Source of the DNA: JAXGRD01 sp040766105
GTDB lineage: Bacteria; Bacillota; Clostridia; Peptostreptococcales; Anaerovoracaceae
DNA length: 64,000 nucleotides
NCBI GenBank assembly: GCA_040766105.1
Contig: JAXGRD010000002.1
Span: 248,001 to 312,000 of the forward strand
Direction of reading: 5' to 3'
Positions within the stretch are counted from its first letter, which is position 1. Every line of letters begins with the position of its first letter. The position numbers were made by a program, and so were the translations under genes. The notes beneath the pieces were generated by a model. It searched no databases, was not told the DNA's origin, and saw only the letters and a program-made list of their open reading frames with translations. Shown here piece by piece: positions 6,872-15,886 of this stretch.

Positions 6872-8829
6872 CTTCCTTCCTCCTCCAATATGGGCAGTCG
6901 CAGGGAAAAGGTCGTACCTTCTCCAACGATGCTTTCTACCCTGATGCTTCCATTCATTTTCTCCACCTCATTATACACGATATACAGCCCCAATCCATTC
7001 CCATGGGTGCTTCCCTTCGTGGTAAAAAAGGGATTGAAGATATCGTTGAGTGCGTCTTTTTCGATGCCACTTCCGGTATCCGATACATCCATATAGAGCA
7101 TTTTACCTTCCGCCCACAGTTTCACGGTAATATGGCCGCTGTCTGAGATGGCATCCACTGCATTGCTGAGAAGATTAATGAAGATCATGTCAAAGGATTC
7201 CTTCTTCACCCGCACAACATATTCTCCGTCTGATTCTATGGATAATTCGATTTTTTTCTTTTTCAACATCCCTTCGTTGATGAGGATGACCGATTCCATA
7301 TGGGAAACGATATTGATTATTTCAAACTCTCCTTGGGATACTCTGGAGAAGTTCAAGAGAGCCGTGATTATTTCCCCGGAGGTCTCCACTGCCTTTTCTA
7401 TCATGAGAATTGCTTGGTTCTTCTTCTCATCATCATCAATGTTCTTGAGTACATAACAGTAATTGCGAATGAGTCCCAGGGGATTTCTAATTTCATGGGC
7501 GACACCGGCAGCCAGTTGTCCCACGGCAATCATCTTGTTCTGTTGCAGCATCTGCCTTTGGGCAATCTTTACCTCAGTTACATCGGCTCCCATGAAGAGA
7601 AGTTTTTCCACATCGAGTCTCTGGTTTCTTATGGGATAAATCTGAATATCAAAGGTTTTGCTGCCTACCGTTGCAGCGTAGGTTTCCACATACTCTCCTG
7701 CAGCCACTCTGGAAATCAACTTCCTGATCATAGCACCATCGGAAGGATCGATTCCCATGACATCGCAAATATGTTTTTCCGCTGCTTCACCGGTTGTCAA
7801 CTCCAAGGATTCTCGCATATATCTGTTCATGATGAGAACTCTGCCCTGGCGGTCCAGCTCCGCCATAAAGGAGGAAACCCCATTGAAGGTCGTCTGCATC
7901 TCGTTCTTGCTCTCAGTCAGCTGTTCCATTCGCACAGTCAGTTCATCGTACAAGTTCCTTGTAGATAAGTAGTAAATAAAGAAACCACCGAAGACCGTCA
8001 AAAAGATGATAACAAGCATGACTATGTTATAGGAATTTTTATTTTCCGAAACACCCACCATCGGAGAGTACCCCGTCTTCAACTTGGTGTTATCCAAATA
8101 GACTTCCTTGGGTGCCTGAATAATACACTCATTTAAGATATCAAAAAAGATTGCATGCTCTTTCGGAACGACAATGCACACATTGTTCTCAAAGACCTTA
8201 TGGCCTATGTCTTCATAGCGATCTTGCAAGTCTGCCCATAGAAGGGCACTACCAATAGCATTAGTATCCCCCAGGATGAAGTCACTTTCCTCTCTTTCAG
8301 CAACTGCAACAGCTTCCTTTGGGTTCTTCACTTCTGTGATGATGATGGGATTGTCTTTGTATCGCAATCTCCGCTTTTCCGAATCCGTGAAATCGCCTTT
8401 CAGTGCAATTCCCGTGTATTCCTCCTTCTCCTGGAATCCACTGCGTTTGTACAGTCGCCCTTCTATCTGGAAAAGAGGTTTGGTAATGAGGTCACGAGTC
8501 AATTCTTCTCTGTTTGCATTGTTGACCACCACCAAGGTTCCGTAATCTTCTCCCGACAATGTAACTGACAGGTCTACATCTTCAACCAGGAGATTCAGAT
8601 AGGTCTCCAGAAAACCGGATTCATTAAAGTACAATAACGAAGAGTCCACAGACAAGCGCACCGGAGAATGGTCTTTCACCCACTCCACTTCCTTTTCATT
8701 CAGTATAATCCCCTCGCCTTTCGGTTCATCGGCTTGGTACATATCATTTTTTGAGGCATACCAGAAGAGGAATATCAAGGACAGTATGATGGGTATCCCT
8801 ATTAAGAATGCCAGTCGTCGTCGTTTCAT
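6868..8829 (-). CDS. Sensor histidine kinase with solute-binding-like extracellular domain
   Basis: A 653-residue membrane kinase. A transmembrane segment at ~6-25 is followed by an extracellular region (~45-260) that reads like a family-3 solute-binding fold (EVEWVKDHSPVRLSVD... and a late ESDFILGDTNAIGSAL lobe). A second span lies at ~267-290, then a PAS-like domain (~310-420) and HisKA with His445 in GVAHEIRNPLGL. The HATPase has N box NLLSNAVDAI, G1 DTGSGI and G2 GNGLGLYIV. The start is the ATG at 8829 behind GGGAGAAGG; it overlaps the permease stop (ATGA). Direct ligand sensing, plausibly of the permease substrate, is inferred from the fold and context. Confidence 0.9.
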   Translation of the reverse strand: MKRRRLAFLIGIPIILSLIFLFWYASKNDMYQADEPKGEGIILNEKEVEWVKDHSPVRLSVDSSLLYFNESGFLETYLNLLVEDVDLSVTLSGEDYGTLVVVNNANREELTRDLITKPLFQIEGRLYKRSGFQEKEEYTGIALKGDFTDSEKRRLRYKDNPIIITEVKNPKEAVAVAEREESDFILGDTNAIGSALLWADLQDRYEDIGHKVFENNVCIVVPKEHAIFFDILNECIIQAPKEVYLDNTKLKTGYSPMVGVSENKNSYNIVMLVIIFLTVFGGFFIYYLSTRNLYDELTVRMEQLTESKNEMQTTFNGVSSFMAELDRQGRVLIMNRYMRESLELTTGEAAEKHICDVMGIDPSDGAMIRKLISRVAAGEYVETYAATVGSKTFDIQIYPIRNQRLDVEKLLFMGADVTEVKIAQRQMLQQNKMIAVGQLAAGVAHEIRNPLGLIRNYCYVLKNIDDDEKKNQAILMIEKAVETSGEIITALLNFSRVSQGEFEIINIVSHMESVILINEGMLKKKKIELSIESDGEYVVRVKKESFDMIFINLLSNAVDAISDSGHITVKLWAEGKMLYMDVSDTGSGIEKDALNDIFNPFFTTKGSTHGNGLGLYIVYNEVEKMNGSIRVESIVGEGTTFSLRLPILEEEGR

Positions 8830-10262
8830 CCCTTTACCTTCTCCCTGTTGAACCGAGCCAGCTCCTCGCCAAAAACCAAGATTTCTCTCTCTCTTTCCGT
8901 TATGGATTTGTTCCCTTTTTTTGAGGATCGGAACAAGATGATTCCAAAGACCATCCAAATAACGATGGCCAATGCCTCAAAGGAATAATCGCTTACTTTC
9001 ACCGCTATGATGATGTACAGAGCAAAGTAGACAACCACTGCCACCAAAACTGCTATTCCAAAACCCATGCCACCCCTGATTTTAATGGGTCGATGGAGTT
9101 CCGGTTCCTTTATGCGCAATAAAATAAAAGATAGGGTCACGCAACAATAGGCAAAAAGGGAACAGATTGCACTGATATTCACAAGCCAAATCAAGGCATT
9201 GGCCCCAAACAAAGGTGCTATCATGCAAATGCTTCCCACCACCAAGATGGCCGCCCAGGGCGTTTGGTATTTTTTACCTGTTTTTCCAAAGACCTTAGGA
9301 AGCATCCGTGCTCTTCCCATAGCAAATATCAGACGGGTTGCTCCAAGGAAGAAACCGTTCCAACTGGTGAAAATCCCTAGAATCCCAACAATGATGAGAA
9401 CCGTTCCAAAGGCTTCATTTCCATAGAGGTGGCTGATAACATCAGCGGTGGGTAGTTCCCCGGATAATCGTACCTCAGCAGGCGCGCCCAAGGCTACACC
9501 GATGATGACCATAAGATACCATGCTACAGAAATAATGATGCATACCACCAGCATCCTGCCAATGTTACGTGGGGAAATATTCATTTCCTCAGCTGACTGG
9601 GGAATCACGTCAAAACCGATGAGCATGGAAGGAATCACTAAGAGAACTACAAAAAAACCGGAAGGCGTGGTAAAAGAAGGCCCCGCATTGTCTATACTAC
9701 CAAAGGTAATAGAGCCTAGAAGAAACATGATTCCCATGGCCATGACGGCGGCCGTTGCCATTACCTGAAAAATAACGGCAGGCCGAGTTCCAAACAGGTT
9801 GAGAACGGTCACCAGTGCAGCACCGATAATTCCTATCAGCGCCCAGGATAGATGAACGGAATAGCCTGCAATTTCCCAAAGCAACCATGCGGAAGGTAGG
9901 GGAATAATATAGTTCAGTGCTGTGGAAATGGCAATGGCTTCCCAAGCAGCAACGCCCAAATATGCCAAAGTCATGGTCCAACCTACCAGCCAACTAAAAG
10001 ACCTTCCTCCCGACCGATAGGCATAGACAAACTCGCCACCGGATAGTGGCAGAGCAGCTGTCAATTCGCCGTAAGCCAAACCCACGACCAAAATCAGCAG
10101 GGCACCTACGAGGAAGGCCGTAATGGTTCCCCAAAAGCCTGCATCGGTAAGCCATGTAGTGGTCAAAACCACCCAACTCCAACCAACCATGGTCCCAAAG
10201 CCTAGGGCGATGATATCCGTTCTTCCCAAAACCTTTGTCAAACGATTGCGCTTTTCAGACAT
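8826..10262 (-). CDS. APC-superfamily amino-acid permease (kinase-coupled)
   Basis: Transporter of 478 residues with about 12 membrane spans, paralogous to the permease at 3876-5321. Shared features include GFGTMVGWSWVVL near the N-terminus, DVIPQSAEEMNISP, and a similar C-terminal tail (LVFGEELARF here, MFGDEYKRF there). Its ATG overlaps the mtaB stop and its TGA overlaps the kinase ATG, so mtaB, permease, kinase and regulator are translationally linked. Being co-transcribed with the kinase, it may act as a co-sensor or as a constitutive low-level uptake route (inference). Confidence 0.88.
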   Translation of the reverse strand: MSEKRNRLTKVLGRTDIIALGFGTMVGWSWVVLTTTWLTDAGFWGTITAFLVGALLILVVGLAYGELTAALPLSGGEFVYAYRSGGRSFSWLVGWTMTLAYLGVAAWEAIAISTALNYIIPLPSAWLLWEIAGYSVHLSWALIGIIGAALVTVLNLFGTRPAVIFQVMATAAVMAMGIMFLLGSITFGSIDNAGPSFTTPSGFFVVLLVIPSMLIGFDVIPQSAEEMNISPRNIGRMLVVCIIISVAWYLMVIIGVALGAPAEVRLSGELPTADVISHLYGNEAFGTVLIIVGILGIFTSWNGFFLGATRLIFAMGRARMLPKVFGKTGKKYQTPWAAILVVGSICMIAPLFGANALIWLVNISAICSLFAYCCVTLSFILLRIKEPELHRPIKIRGGMGFGIAVLVAVVVYFALYIIIAVKVSDYSFEALAIVIWMVFGIILFRSSKKGNKSITEREREILVFGEELARFNREKVKG

Positions 10263-11529
10263 CTACAATGACCCCGTCCCCATAGAGAGATACCATGCGT
10301 ACTTCCAACAATTCATTCAAACAAGAAATGCCTTTTATCAGAGGCAAATATGCTTTGATATAGTTATCCGTGTAACCGGTCAAGTAGTCCCCTTCCTCCA
10401 CTTCAAAGAGCACCTGCGTTTCCTTTCCGATGTTTCTTTGAAAAAACGATTCTGCCACCCACCGACCTCTCTCCATGAGCGCTTTGCTCCGCTCCTTCTT
10501 AACGGCTGAGGGAACTTGATTTTTCATCATCGCCGCCTCGGTACCCTTTCTCTTGGAATAAGAAAAAGCGTGGACCTTGCAGAAACCCACTTCCTCCACC
10601 AGTTCTAAGCTATCTTGAAAGTCTTCCTCTGTTTCTCCCGGAAATCCAACGATAATGTCAGTGGTGATACCATAGAGGGGATCGAATTTCTTTAAGGTTT
10701 CCGTAATACCTATATATGTCTCCCTGTCGTAGTTTCGATTCATTTCTTTTAGAACTCTATTGTTCCCGCTTTGCAAGGAAAGATGAAGATGATGGCACAG
10801 TCGCTTGGACTTGAGTATCTCTTTGATAAATGCTTCATCCACCACCGTAGGCTCCAAGGAAGACAGGCGAACCCTAAAGTTCCCTTCCATCTGATCCAGT
10901 TCTTGAAGTAAGCCGGGAAGATCTTCATACAAAGCCGTATTGATTCCCGTAAGGACGATCTCCTTGTATCCGTTTTTTACCAAAGAATCGGCTTCCTGTA
11001 AGATTTCTTCTCGCCTCCTACTTCGAACAGGTCCTCTGGCGTAGGGTATAATGCAATAGGAGCAAAAGCGATCGCAGCCTTCCTGAATTTTAATGTGGGC
11101 TCTGGTTCTAAAGCTCGTAGATTCAAGGATGCCACTCCCTTCATACCGGGACAGTTCTTCATAGGGCCTGATGTAGGTTTCCGTTTCCTCGTTTTGGTAT
11201 GATTCCACATACTCCAATAAGTGCTGTTTCTCATTTGTTCCCGCAACGATGTTTACATCTTCCATGGCAGCAACTTCATCAGGACTCACTTGGGCATAGC
11301 AACCAACCACAGCTACGATGCTCTGGGGATTGATTTTCTTCATGCGGCGAATATATTGCCGAGATTTTCTGTCAGCAAGACCGGTCACGGTGCAGGTGTT
11401 GATGACATATACATCCGCATACCCATCATCCCCTACAATTTGGTGGCCGGCCTTCTTGAACTGTTCTCCCAGCGCTTCACTCTCGTATTGATTGACCTTG
11501 CAGCCTAGAGTGTGAAATGCTACCTTCAT
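10255..11529 (-). CDS. mtaB: tRNA N6-threonylcarbamoyladenosine(37)-C2 methylthiotransferase MtaB
   Basis: Radical-SAM methylthiotransferase of 424 residues that converts t6A37 to ms2t6A37 in ANN-decoding tRNAs. The N-terminal UPF0004 domain supplies cysteines at FHTLGCKVNQ, INTCTVTG and VVGCYAQ for one iron-sulfur cluster. The radical SAM cluster is EGCDRFCSYCIIPYARGP. A C-terminal TRAM-like domain follows. The GCKVNQYES opening separates MtaB from MiaB and RimO. The ATG overlaps the stop of the upstream CBS-domain gene. Confidence 0.94.
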   Translation of the reverse strand: MKVAFHTLGCKVNQYESEALGEQFKKAGHQIVGDDGYADVYVINTCTVTGLADRKSRQYIRRMKKINPQSIVAVVGCYAQVSPDEVAAMEDVNIVAGTNEKQHLLEYVESYQNEETETYIRPYEELSRYEGSGILESTSFRTRAHIKIQEGCDRFCSYCIIPYARGPVRSRRREEILQEADSLVKNGYKEIVLTGINTALYEDLPGLLQELDQMEGNFRVRLSSLEPTVVDEAFIKEILKSKRLCHHLHLSLQSGNNRVLKEMNRNYDRETYIGITETLKKFDPLYGITTDIIVGFPGETEEDFQDSLELVEEVGFCKVHAFSYSKRKGTEAAMMKNQVPSAVKKERSKALMERGRWVAESFFQRNIGKETQVLFEVEEGDYLTGYTDNYIKAYLPLIKGISCLNELLEVRMVSLYGDGVIVDV

Positions 11530-12899
11530 TCCTTATCCTCGGTTCCTTTCTTATCTTCCTCTTCTCCGTCCTCGGAAATCTCCATAATTTCCATTTTTAC
11601 CTTTGCAATTCTTCGATCCATGACCGACTGGATCGTGAACAGGATATTTCCAAGGGAAACGACCAATTCCTCCTCTTGATCCTCATCGGGTATTTCACCC
11701 AAGATTTCTATGAGAAGACCGCCAATGGTCTCACTGTTATCCGATTCCAAATGGGTTCCCAATTCATCGTTAATATCATCCAAGTCCATGAAACCATCAA
11801 TGCGGTAGACATTTTCTCCCAACTGTTCGATCTGGGACTCTTCTTCATCATATTCGTCATCGATGTTGCCCATGATTTCCTCCACCATATCTTCCATGGT
11901 GACAATTCCCGAGAATCCACCGTATTCGTCAATGAGAATGGCAATATGCTGTTTCTGTTTCTGCAGTTCAAAGAAGAGGCTGTCGATATTCTTGGTCTCC
12001 GGAACAAAGAAGGGTGTCCTCAAGATGTCTCGCAATATAACCCCTTCAAAGCCGTTTTCTCTCGCCTTGATGAGGAAGTCCTTGATGTTCAAGATACCGA
12101 TGATATTGTCACTGTCATCCTCATAGACAGGGATTCTGGAATAGCGCATCTCCATGAGCTGGTCCAAGTACTCTTCCGGTTCGTCGTCAATGTCAATAGA
12201 AAACACATCAGTTCGCGGTGTCATAACTTCATATGCCAATTTATCGTCAAAGGCAAAGATAGAGTCGATCATCTTCTTCCCCTCTTCCTTTAATACACCT
12301 TCCTCCTGGCCCACTTCCAACATGGACATGATTTCTTCTTCCGAGAAGAACGCGTCTCGGATTCCCGTTTCCTGTCCGGTAATCTTCAGGAACAGGTTGG
12401 TGAGTCCGCTGCATATGGCCACAAAGGGTGCACACAGTCTGGAAAAGAACTGAGCATATCCGGATAATGCCAAAGCGACACTCTCCGTGTGTTGCAAGGC
12501 AACTTGTTTGGGATAGAGAAAGCCGAAGATCAAAAAGAACGTAGAAATCACAATGGTGATGGCCAAGATTGCCAAAACGCTGCCATAGGGGAGTCCCCAT
12601 TCCGTCAGTCTGTTTCCCAACAGGACACCAAAGGTCTTCGTGGTGATTCCAATGGAGAGAAAACCCAAGAATACAATGACCATGAGCGCCACGGTGAAGA
12701 ACTTGTTGGGGGCATCGAAGATTTTCACCAATCGCTTCGCCCTGCTGTCCCCTTCGTCGGCAAGCACCCTGATTTGGTTCCGATTGACCATGGTCATGGC
12801 CGTATCTGCAGCCCCCAGAAGACCGCCGATAATCAGGCTGATAACAATAAATACGATTTCAATAACAAGTAGTAATCCCGTGTCGGGGTTGACTTCCAT
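11526..12899 (-). CDS. CNNM/CorC-type membrane protein with CBS domains
   Basis: A 457-residue protein of the hemolysin C/CNNM family, linked to Mg2+/Co2+ transport or efflux. An N-terminal DUF21 membrane domain (four or so spans, residues ~5-190) is followed by a CBS pair (~205-335; VMTPRTDVFSID and GIVTMEDMVEEIMG) and a C-terminal CorC/HlyC domain (~350-430). The tail is strongly acidic (EDGEEEDKKGTEDKE). It lies 2 bases after the U32 peptidase start region and overlaps mtaB by 4 bases. The ion specificity is not readable from sequence. Confidence 0.9.
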   Translation of the reverse strand: MEVNPDTGLLLVIEIVFIVISLIIGGLLGAADTAMTMVNRNQIRVLADEGDSRAKRLVKIFDAPNKFFTVALMVIVFLGFLSIGITTKTFGVLLGNRLTEWGLPYGSVLAILAITIVISTFFLIFGFLYPKQVALQHTESVALALSGYAQFFSRLCAPFVAICSGLTNLFLKITGQETGIRDAFFSEEEIMSMLEVGQEEGVLKEEGKKMIDSIFAFDDKLAYEVMTPRTDVFSIDIDDEPEEYLDQLMEMRYSRIPVYEDDSDNIIGILNIKDFLIKARENGFEGVILRDILRTPFFVPETKNIDSLFFELQKQKQHIAILIDEYGGFSGIVTMEDMVEEIMGNIDDEYDEEESQIEQLGENVYRIDGFMDLDDINDELGTHLESDNSETIGGLLIEILGEIPDEDQEEELVVSLGNILFTIQSVMDRRIAKVKMEIMEISEDGEEEDKKGTEDKE

Positions 12900-12900
12900 T

Positions 12901-14124
12901 TTAAACCTCTTTCCTCTTTCTCAATATGAACCCCGGTTCCACCGGTTCATTCATTTTTATCTGCAGAATCTGCTGTGGATGGGGTGCGCTGTCTAAATCA
13001 TTGCCTTCTTCGTCCTGTAACCTCTCCAGTTTTTGCGTGAAGAAGTCCTTTCCGGGACCGAAGATTTCAATCTCCTCCCCCACCGTCATCTTGTTTCTCT
13101 GCTCCACAATGGCAATTTTGCTATCCGGATTGTATGCCTTTACGATTCCCACAAAGGAGTAGTCCCTTTGATATGCGCTGGATTTGTAGTCCTGATCTTC
13201 ATGGGTGGGCTTATCAAAATAAAAACCTGTGGTAAACTCCCGATGGCTGACTTTGGAGACCTCCTCCCGCCATTCTTCACGGAATTCCTCTCCCTTGTAA
13301 TATGCGTCAATGGCTCTGCGATAGGCGGCAACAACAGTAGCCACATAGAATACGCTCTTCATTCTTCCTTCTATCTTCGCAGAAGTCACTCCTGCTTCCC
13401 CCAGCTCCCGTATATGACCGATCATGGAGAGATCCCCGGAGTTCATGATGTATGTTCCTCGATCATCTTCCTCCACAGGATAGTATTCTCCCGGTCGTTT
13501 TTCCTCTACAAGGGAATACTTCCAACGGCAGGGATGGGCGCAGGCACCTCTGTTGGCATCCCGATCTACCATAAAATTGCTCAAGAGGCATCTTCCCGAA
13601 TAAGAAATACACATGGCGCCGTGAACAAAGGCTTCAATTTCCATATCCTCCGGTATCTTCTCCCTCAGCTCACCAATGTCCGCAAGGCTCATTTCCCTTG
13701 CCAACACAATTCGGCGAACACCTTGATTGTACCAAAAGAGGGCCGTTCTGTAGTTGGTCACGTTAGCCTGGGTGCTGATGTGGATTTCTGCATCGGGCAT
13801 GGCTTCTCGCAGGATGGCCATAGCGCCCGGATCAGAAACTATGAAGGCATCCAAGTGATAATGGGCAACTTCTTTAGCAAATTTCTCCAAGGCAGGGATA
13901 TCCTCGTTGTGGGGGAAGATATTCACTGTCAGATAGCACTTCTTCCCTCTCTCGTGGGCGTAGGCAATGCCTTCCTTCATTTCCTCTGGAGAAAAATTAT
14001 CGGCTCCCGCACGAAGGCTGAAGTCCTCTCCACCAAAATATACGGCATCCGCACCATAATCCACTGCAATTTTAAGTTTTTCCAAGTCACCTGCCGGTGC
14101 CAACAGTTCTATCTTATTTGACAT
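12901..14124 (-). CDS. U32-family peptidase-like protein (YrrO/TrhP2-like)
   Basis: A 407-residue U32 family protein. It opens with IELLAPAGDLEKLKIAVDYGADAVYFGG and carries the family's cysteine-rich core around residues 165-200 (HGAMCISYSGRCLLSNF and GACAHPCRWKY). In Bacillus, relatives (YrrN/YrrO, TrhP) help form 5-hydroxyuridine at tRNA position 34. The gene directly follows trmR, the methyltransferase acting on that same 5-hydroxyuridine, with an 11-base overlap, so a tRNA wobble-modification role is favoured over proteolysis. Only one U32 gene is present here rather than the two found in Bacillus. Confidence 0.9.
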   Translation of the reverse strand: MSNKIELLAPAGDLEKLKIAVDYGADAVYFGGEDFSLRAGADNFSPEEMKEGIAYAHERGKKCYLTVNIFPHNEDIPALEKFAKEVAHYHLDAFIVSDPGAMAILREAMPDAEIHISTQANVTNYRTALFWYNQGVRRIVLAREMSLADIGELREKIPEDMEIEAFVHGAMCISYSGRCLLSNFMVDRDANRGACAHPCRWKYSLVEEKRPGEYYPVEEDDRGTYIMNSGDLSMIGHIRELGEAGVTSAKIEGRMKSVFYVATVVAAYRRAIDAYYKGEEFREEWREEVSKVSHREFTTGFYFDKPTHEDQDYKSSAYQRDYSFVGIVKAYNPDSKIAIVEQRNKMTVGEEIEIFGPGKDFFTQKLERLQDEEGNDLDSAPHPQQILQIKMNEPVEPGFILRKRKEV

Positions 14125-14779
14125 AGCTGATACTCACTCCGTCTCCAACGGGCAACAGGGAAGTTTGTATCCCCGGATAGCCCATCATATAGTCAATAAA
14201 GCTTCTCATCTTTCTGGTGCTGGTCTTAAAATCACCTTCTTCATCGTATCGATCGTCTACGACCATGGCCTTCATGAGGACATTATCGCAGAGAATCACC
14301 GTTCCTTTTCCAGACAGAGATCTTGCACCGTCCCAAAATTCCTTGTAATGGCTCTTCCCCGCATCGATAAATACAAAGTCATAGGGATTTCCGTCGTCGG
14401 CAACTGTCTCAGGGTCAGGCTCATGAAGCAATTTTGCCGCATCTCCATGGATGACTCTGATGCGATCTGACATTCCCATTGTCTCTGCCTGTTCCCTGGT
14501 TTTCACTACACCGCGGATATCATTGTCTATGGTCACAATCTTTGCATCCGGCATAGCCGTCGCCATGACCATAGCGGAATAGCCGATGGCGGTGCCAATT
14601 TCGAGAATATTCTTCGGTTTGATCATATGGAGAAGAGACAAAATTAACATCTCTGTATCCGGTAAAATAATGGGGATCAGCCTTTTCTCTCCGTAAGCAC
14701 GGATTTTCCCCAGTTCCTCGTTTAGTGGCTGGTAGTAGTTTTCTATATATTCGGTTACATCTTCATTGATAATATTCAC
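14114..14779 (-). CDS. trmR: tRNA 5-hydroxyuridine(34) O-methyltransferase
   Basis: SAM-dependent O-methyltransferase of 221 residues, matching YrrM/TrmR. The SAM-binding motif ILEIGTAIGYSAMVMATAM is near residues 76-94, a conserved VTIDND follows, and YDFVFIDAGKSHYKEFWD contains the acidic metal/substrate motif. It converts ho5U34 to mo5U34 in tRNAs. Its position between mltG and a U32 protein matches the yrrL-yrrM-yrrN-yrrO order of Bacillus and is the main reason for the specific name. Confidence 0.87.
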   Translation of the reverse strand: MNIINEDVTEYIENYYQPLNEELGKIRAYGEKRLIPIILPDTEMLILSLLHMIKPKNILEIGTAIGYSAMVMATAMPDAKIVTIDNDIRGVVKTREQAETMGMSDRIRVIHGDAAKLLHEPDPETVADDGNPYDFVFIDAGKSHYKEFWDGARSLSGKGTVILCDNVLMKAMVVDDRYDEEGDFKTSTRKMRSFIDYMMGYPGIQTSLLPVGDGVSISYVK

Positions 14780-15831
14780 TATTGTTTCTCCGGGTTCTCC
14801 TTAATGTATTCTTCATATGCCTTATCAAATGCGGCCTTGTCCTTTAGGAAGTCCTCGTATGTTTCCGAATATACGTTGCTTCCATCCAGTTCCGGCATCG
14901 CTACAAAATAGAGATACTTGGTGTCCTCCGGATGGAGGGCTGCTTCAATGGCCTCTACGCCCGGCGCACAGATGGGACCCGGCGGCAATCCTTTGTTTGT
15001 GTATGGATTAAAGGGTGACTCTACGGCAATATCCGAGTAAGTGGCTCTAATCTTATCCTCCTTGTGGATGTAGGAAATAATGGAATCCATCTGCAGGGGC
15101 ATGTCGATCTTCAGACGATTGTAAATGACGCTTGCCACCTTAGGCTTCTCATCCTTCTTGGCCGCTTCTCTTTCAACGATGGATGCGACAATAATCACTT
15201 CGTAGATGTTCTTTCCTTGCTTCTCCGCCTCTTTATAGTATTTCTCACCTACAGCACTGTCGAAGCCGCGAAGCATCACATCTACTACCTCGTGGGCAGT
15301 AGCGTCAACGGGAACCTCATAGGTGTTGGGATATAGAAATCCTTCCAGCCTTGTGGGTCCCTTGGGAAGATACTCCATGAAGGGGTAATCAAATTCACCC
15401 TCTTCCACCTCACGATAAAAGTCCGCCTTTGTTACAATTCCTTCTGCCTCCAACTGGTCCGCCACCTTGTCAATGGTCATCCCTTCAATCACTTGGAAAG
15501 TCTTACCTGCCGTGTCGCCGTCTCGCATGGCGACCATCATTTCCTTCATGGACATGGACTTACTAAAGGCATAGGTTCCCGCTTGATATTTCCCATCAAA
15601 TCCCCCTATCTTGGAATGTAACTTGAAAAAAATATCACTGCGAATCAGGTCTTCTTTCAATAGGGCAGTAGCAATTTGGCCCGTTCCGCTTCCCTGCTCT
15701 ATGCGCACGAGAACCGTATTTTTATCTTCCTCGTCCACCGGTGAACCGGAGATGGAATAAGTAATAAACCCTCCTATCACAAGTCCCGCGATAATGCCGA
15801 TGATCAGGATTATCATTCTTTTATTATTCAT
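14779..15831 (-). CDS. mltG: Endolytic murein transglycosylase MltG
   Basis: A 350-residue YceG-like membrane-anchored lytic transglycosylase that cleaves nascent peptidoglycan strands. One N-terminal span (MIILIIGIIAGLVIGGFITY) leads into a LysM-like region (ending near RSDIFFKLHSKIGG) and the catalytic part with VASIVEREA, whose glutamate is the family's catalytic residue; SPFNPYTNKGLPPGPICAPG follows. The start at 15831 has AAAGGAG six bases upstream. That ribosome site directly abuts the efp terminator, leaving no room for a promoter between them. Confidence 0.93.
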   Translation of the reverse strand: MNNKRMIILIIGIIAGLVIGGFITYSISGSPVDEEDKNTVLVRIEQGSGTGQIATALLKEDLIRSDIFFKLHSKIGGFDGKYQAGTYAFSKSMSMKEMMVAMRDGDTAGKTFQVIEGMTIDKVADQLEAEGIVTKADFYREVEEGEFDYPFMEYLPKGPTRLEGFLYPNTYEVPVDATAHEVVDVMLRGFDSAVGEKYYKEAEKQGKNIYEVIIVASIVEREAAKKDEKPKVASVIYNRLKIDMPLQMDSIISYIHKEDKIRATYSDIAVESPFNPYTNKGLPPGPICAPGVEAIEAALHPEDTKYLYFVAMPELDGSNVYSETYEDFLKDKAAFDKAYEEYIKENPEKQ

Positions 15832-15844
15832 TTGCTCTCCTTTG

Positions 15845-15879
15845 GAAAAAATCAGGGACGCATAGCCATACGTCCCCTG
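15845..15879 (-). terminator. Rho-independent terminator between efp and mltG
   Basis: On the minus strand a GC-rich stem (arms beginning CAGGGGACG and ending GCGTCCCTG, one bulged G) is followed by ATTTTTTCC. It is a strong terminator for the long upstream operon. The mltG ribosome-binding site begins immediately after the T run, so it may work as an attenuator. Confidence 0.85.
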
Positions 15880-15886
15880 GAAACTT

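Noticed and set aside
13033..14121. Long plus-strand reading frame (362 codons) opposite the U32 gene
   Set aside because: It lies entirely antisense to a conserved, well-recognised gene, has no family features and no ribosome site; typical of mirrored frames in this base composition.
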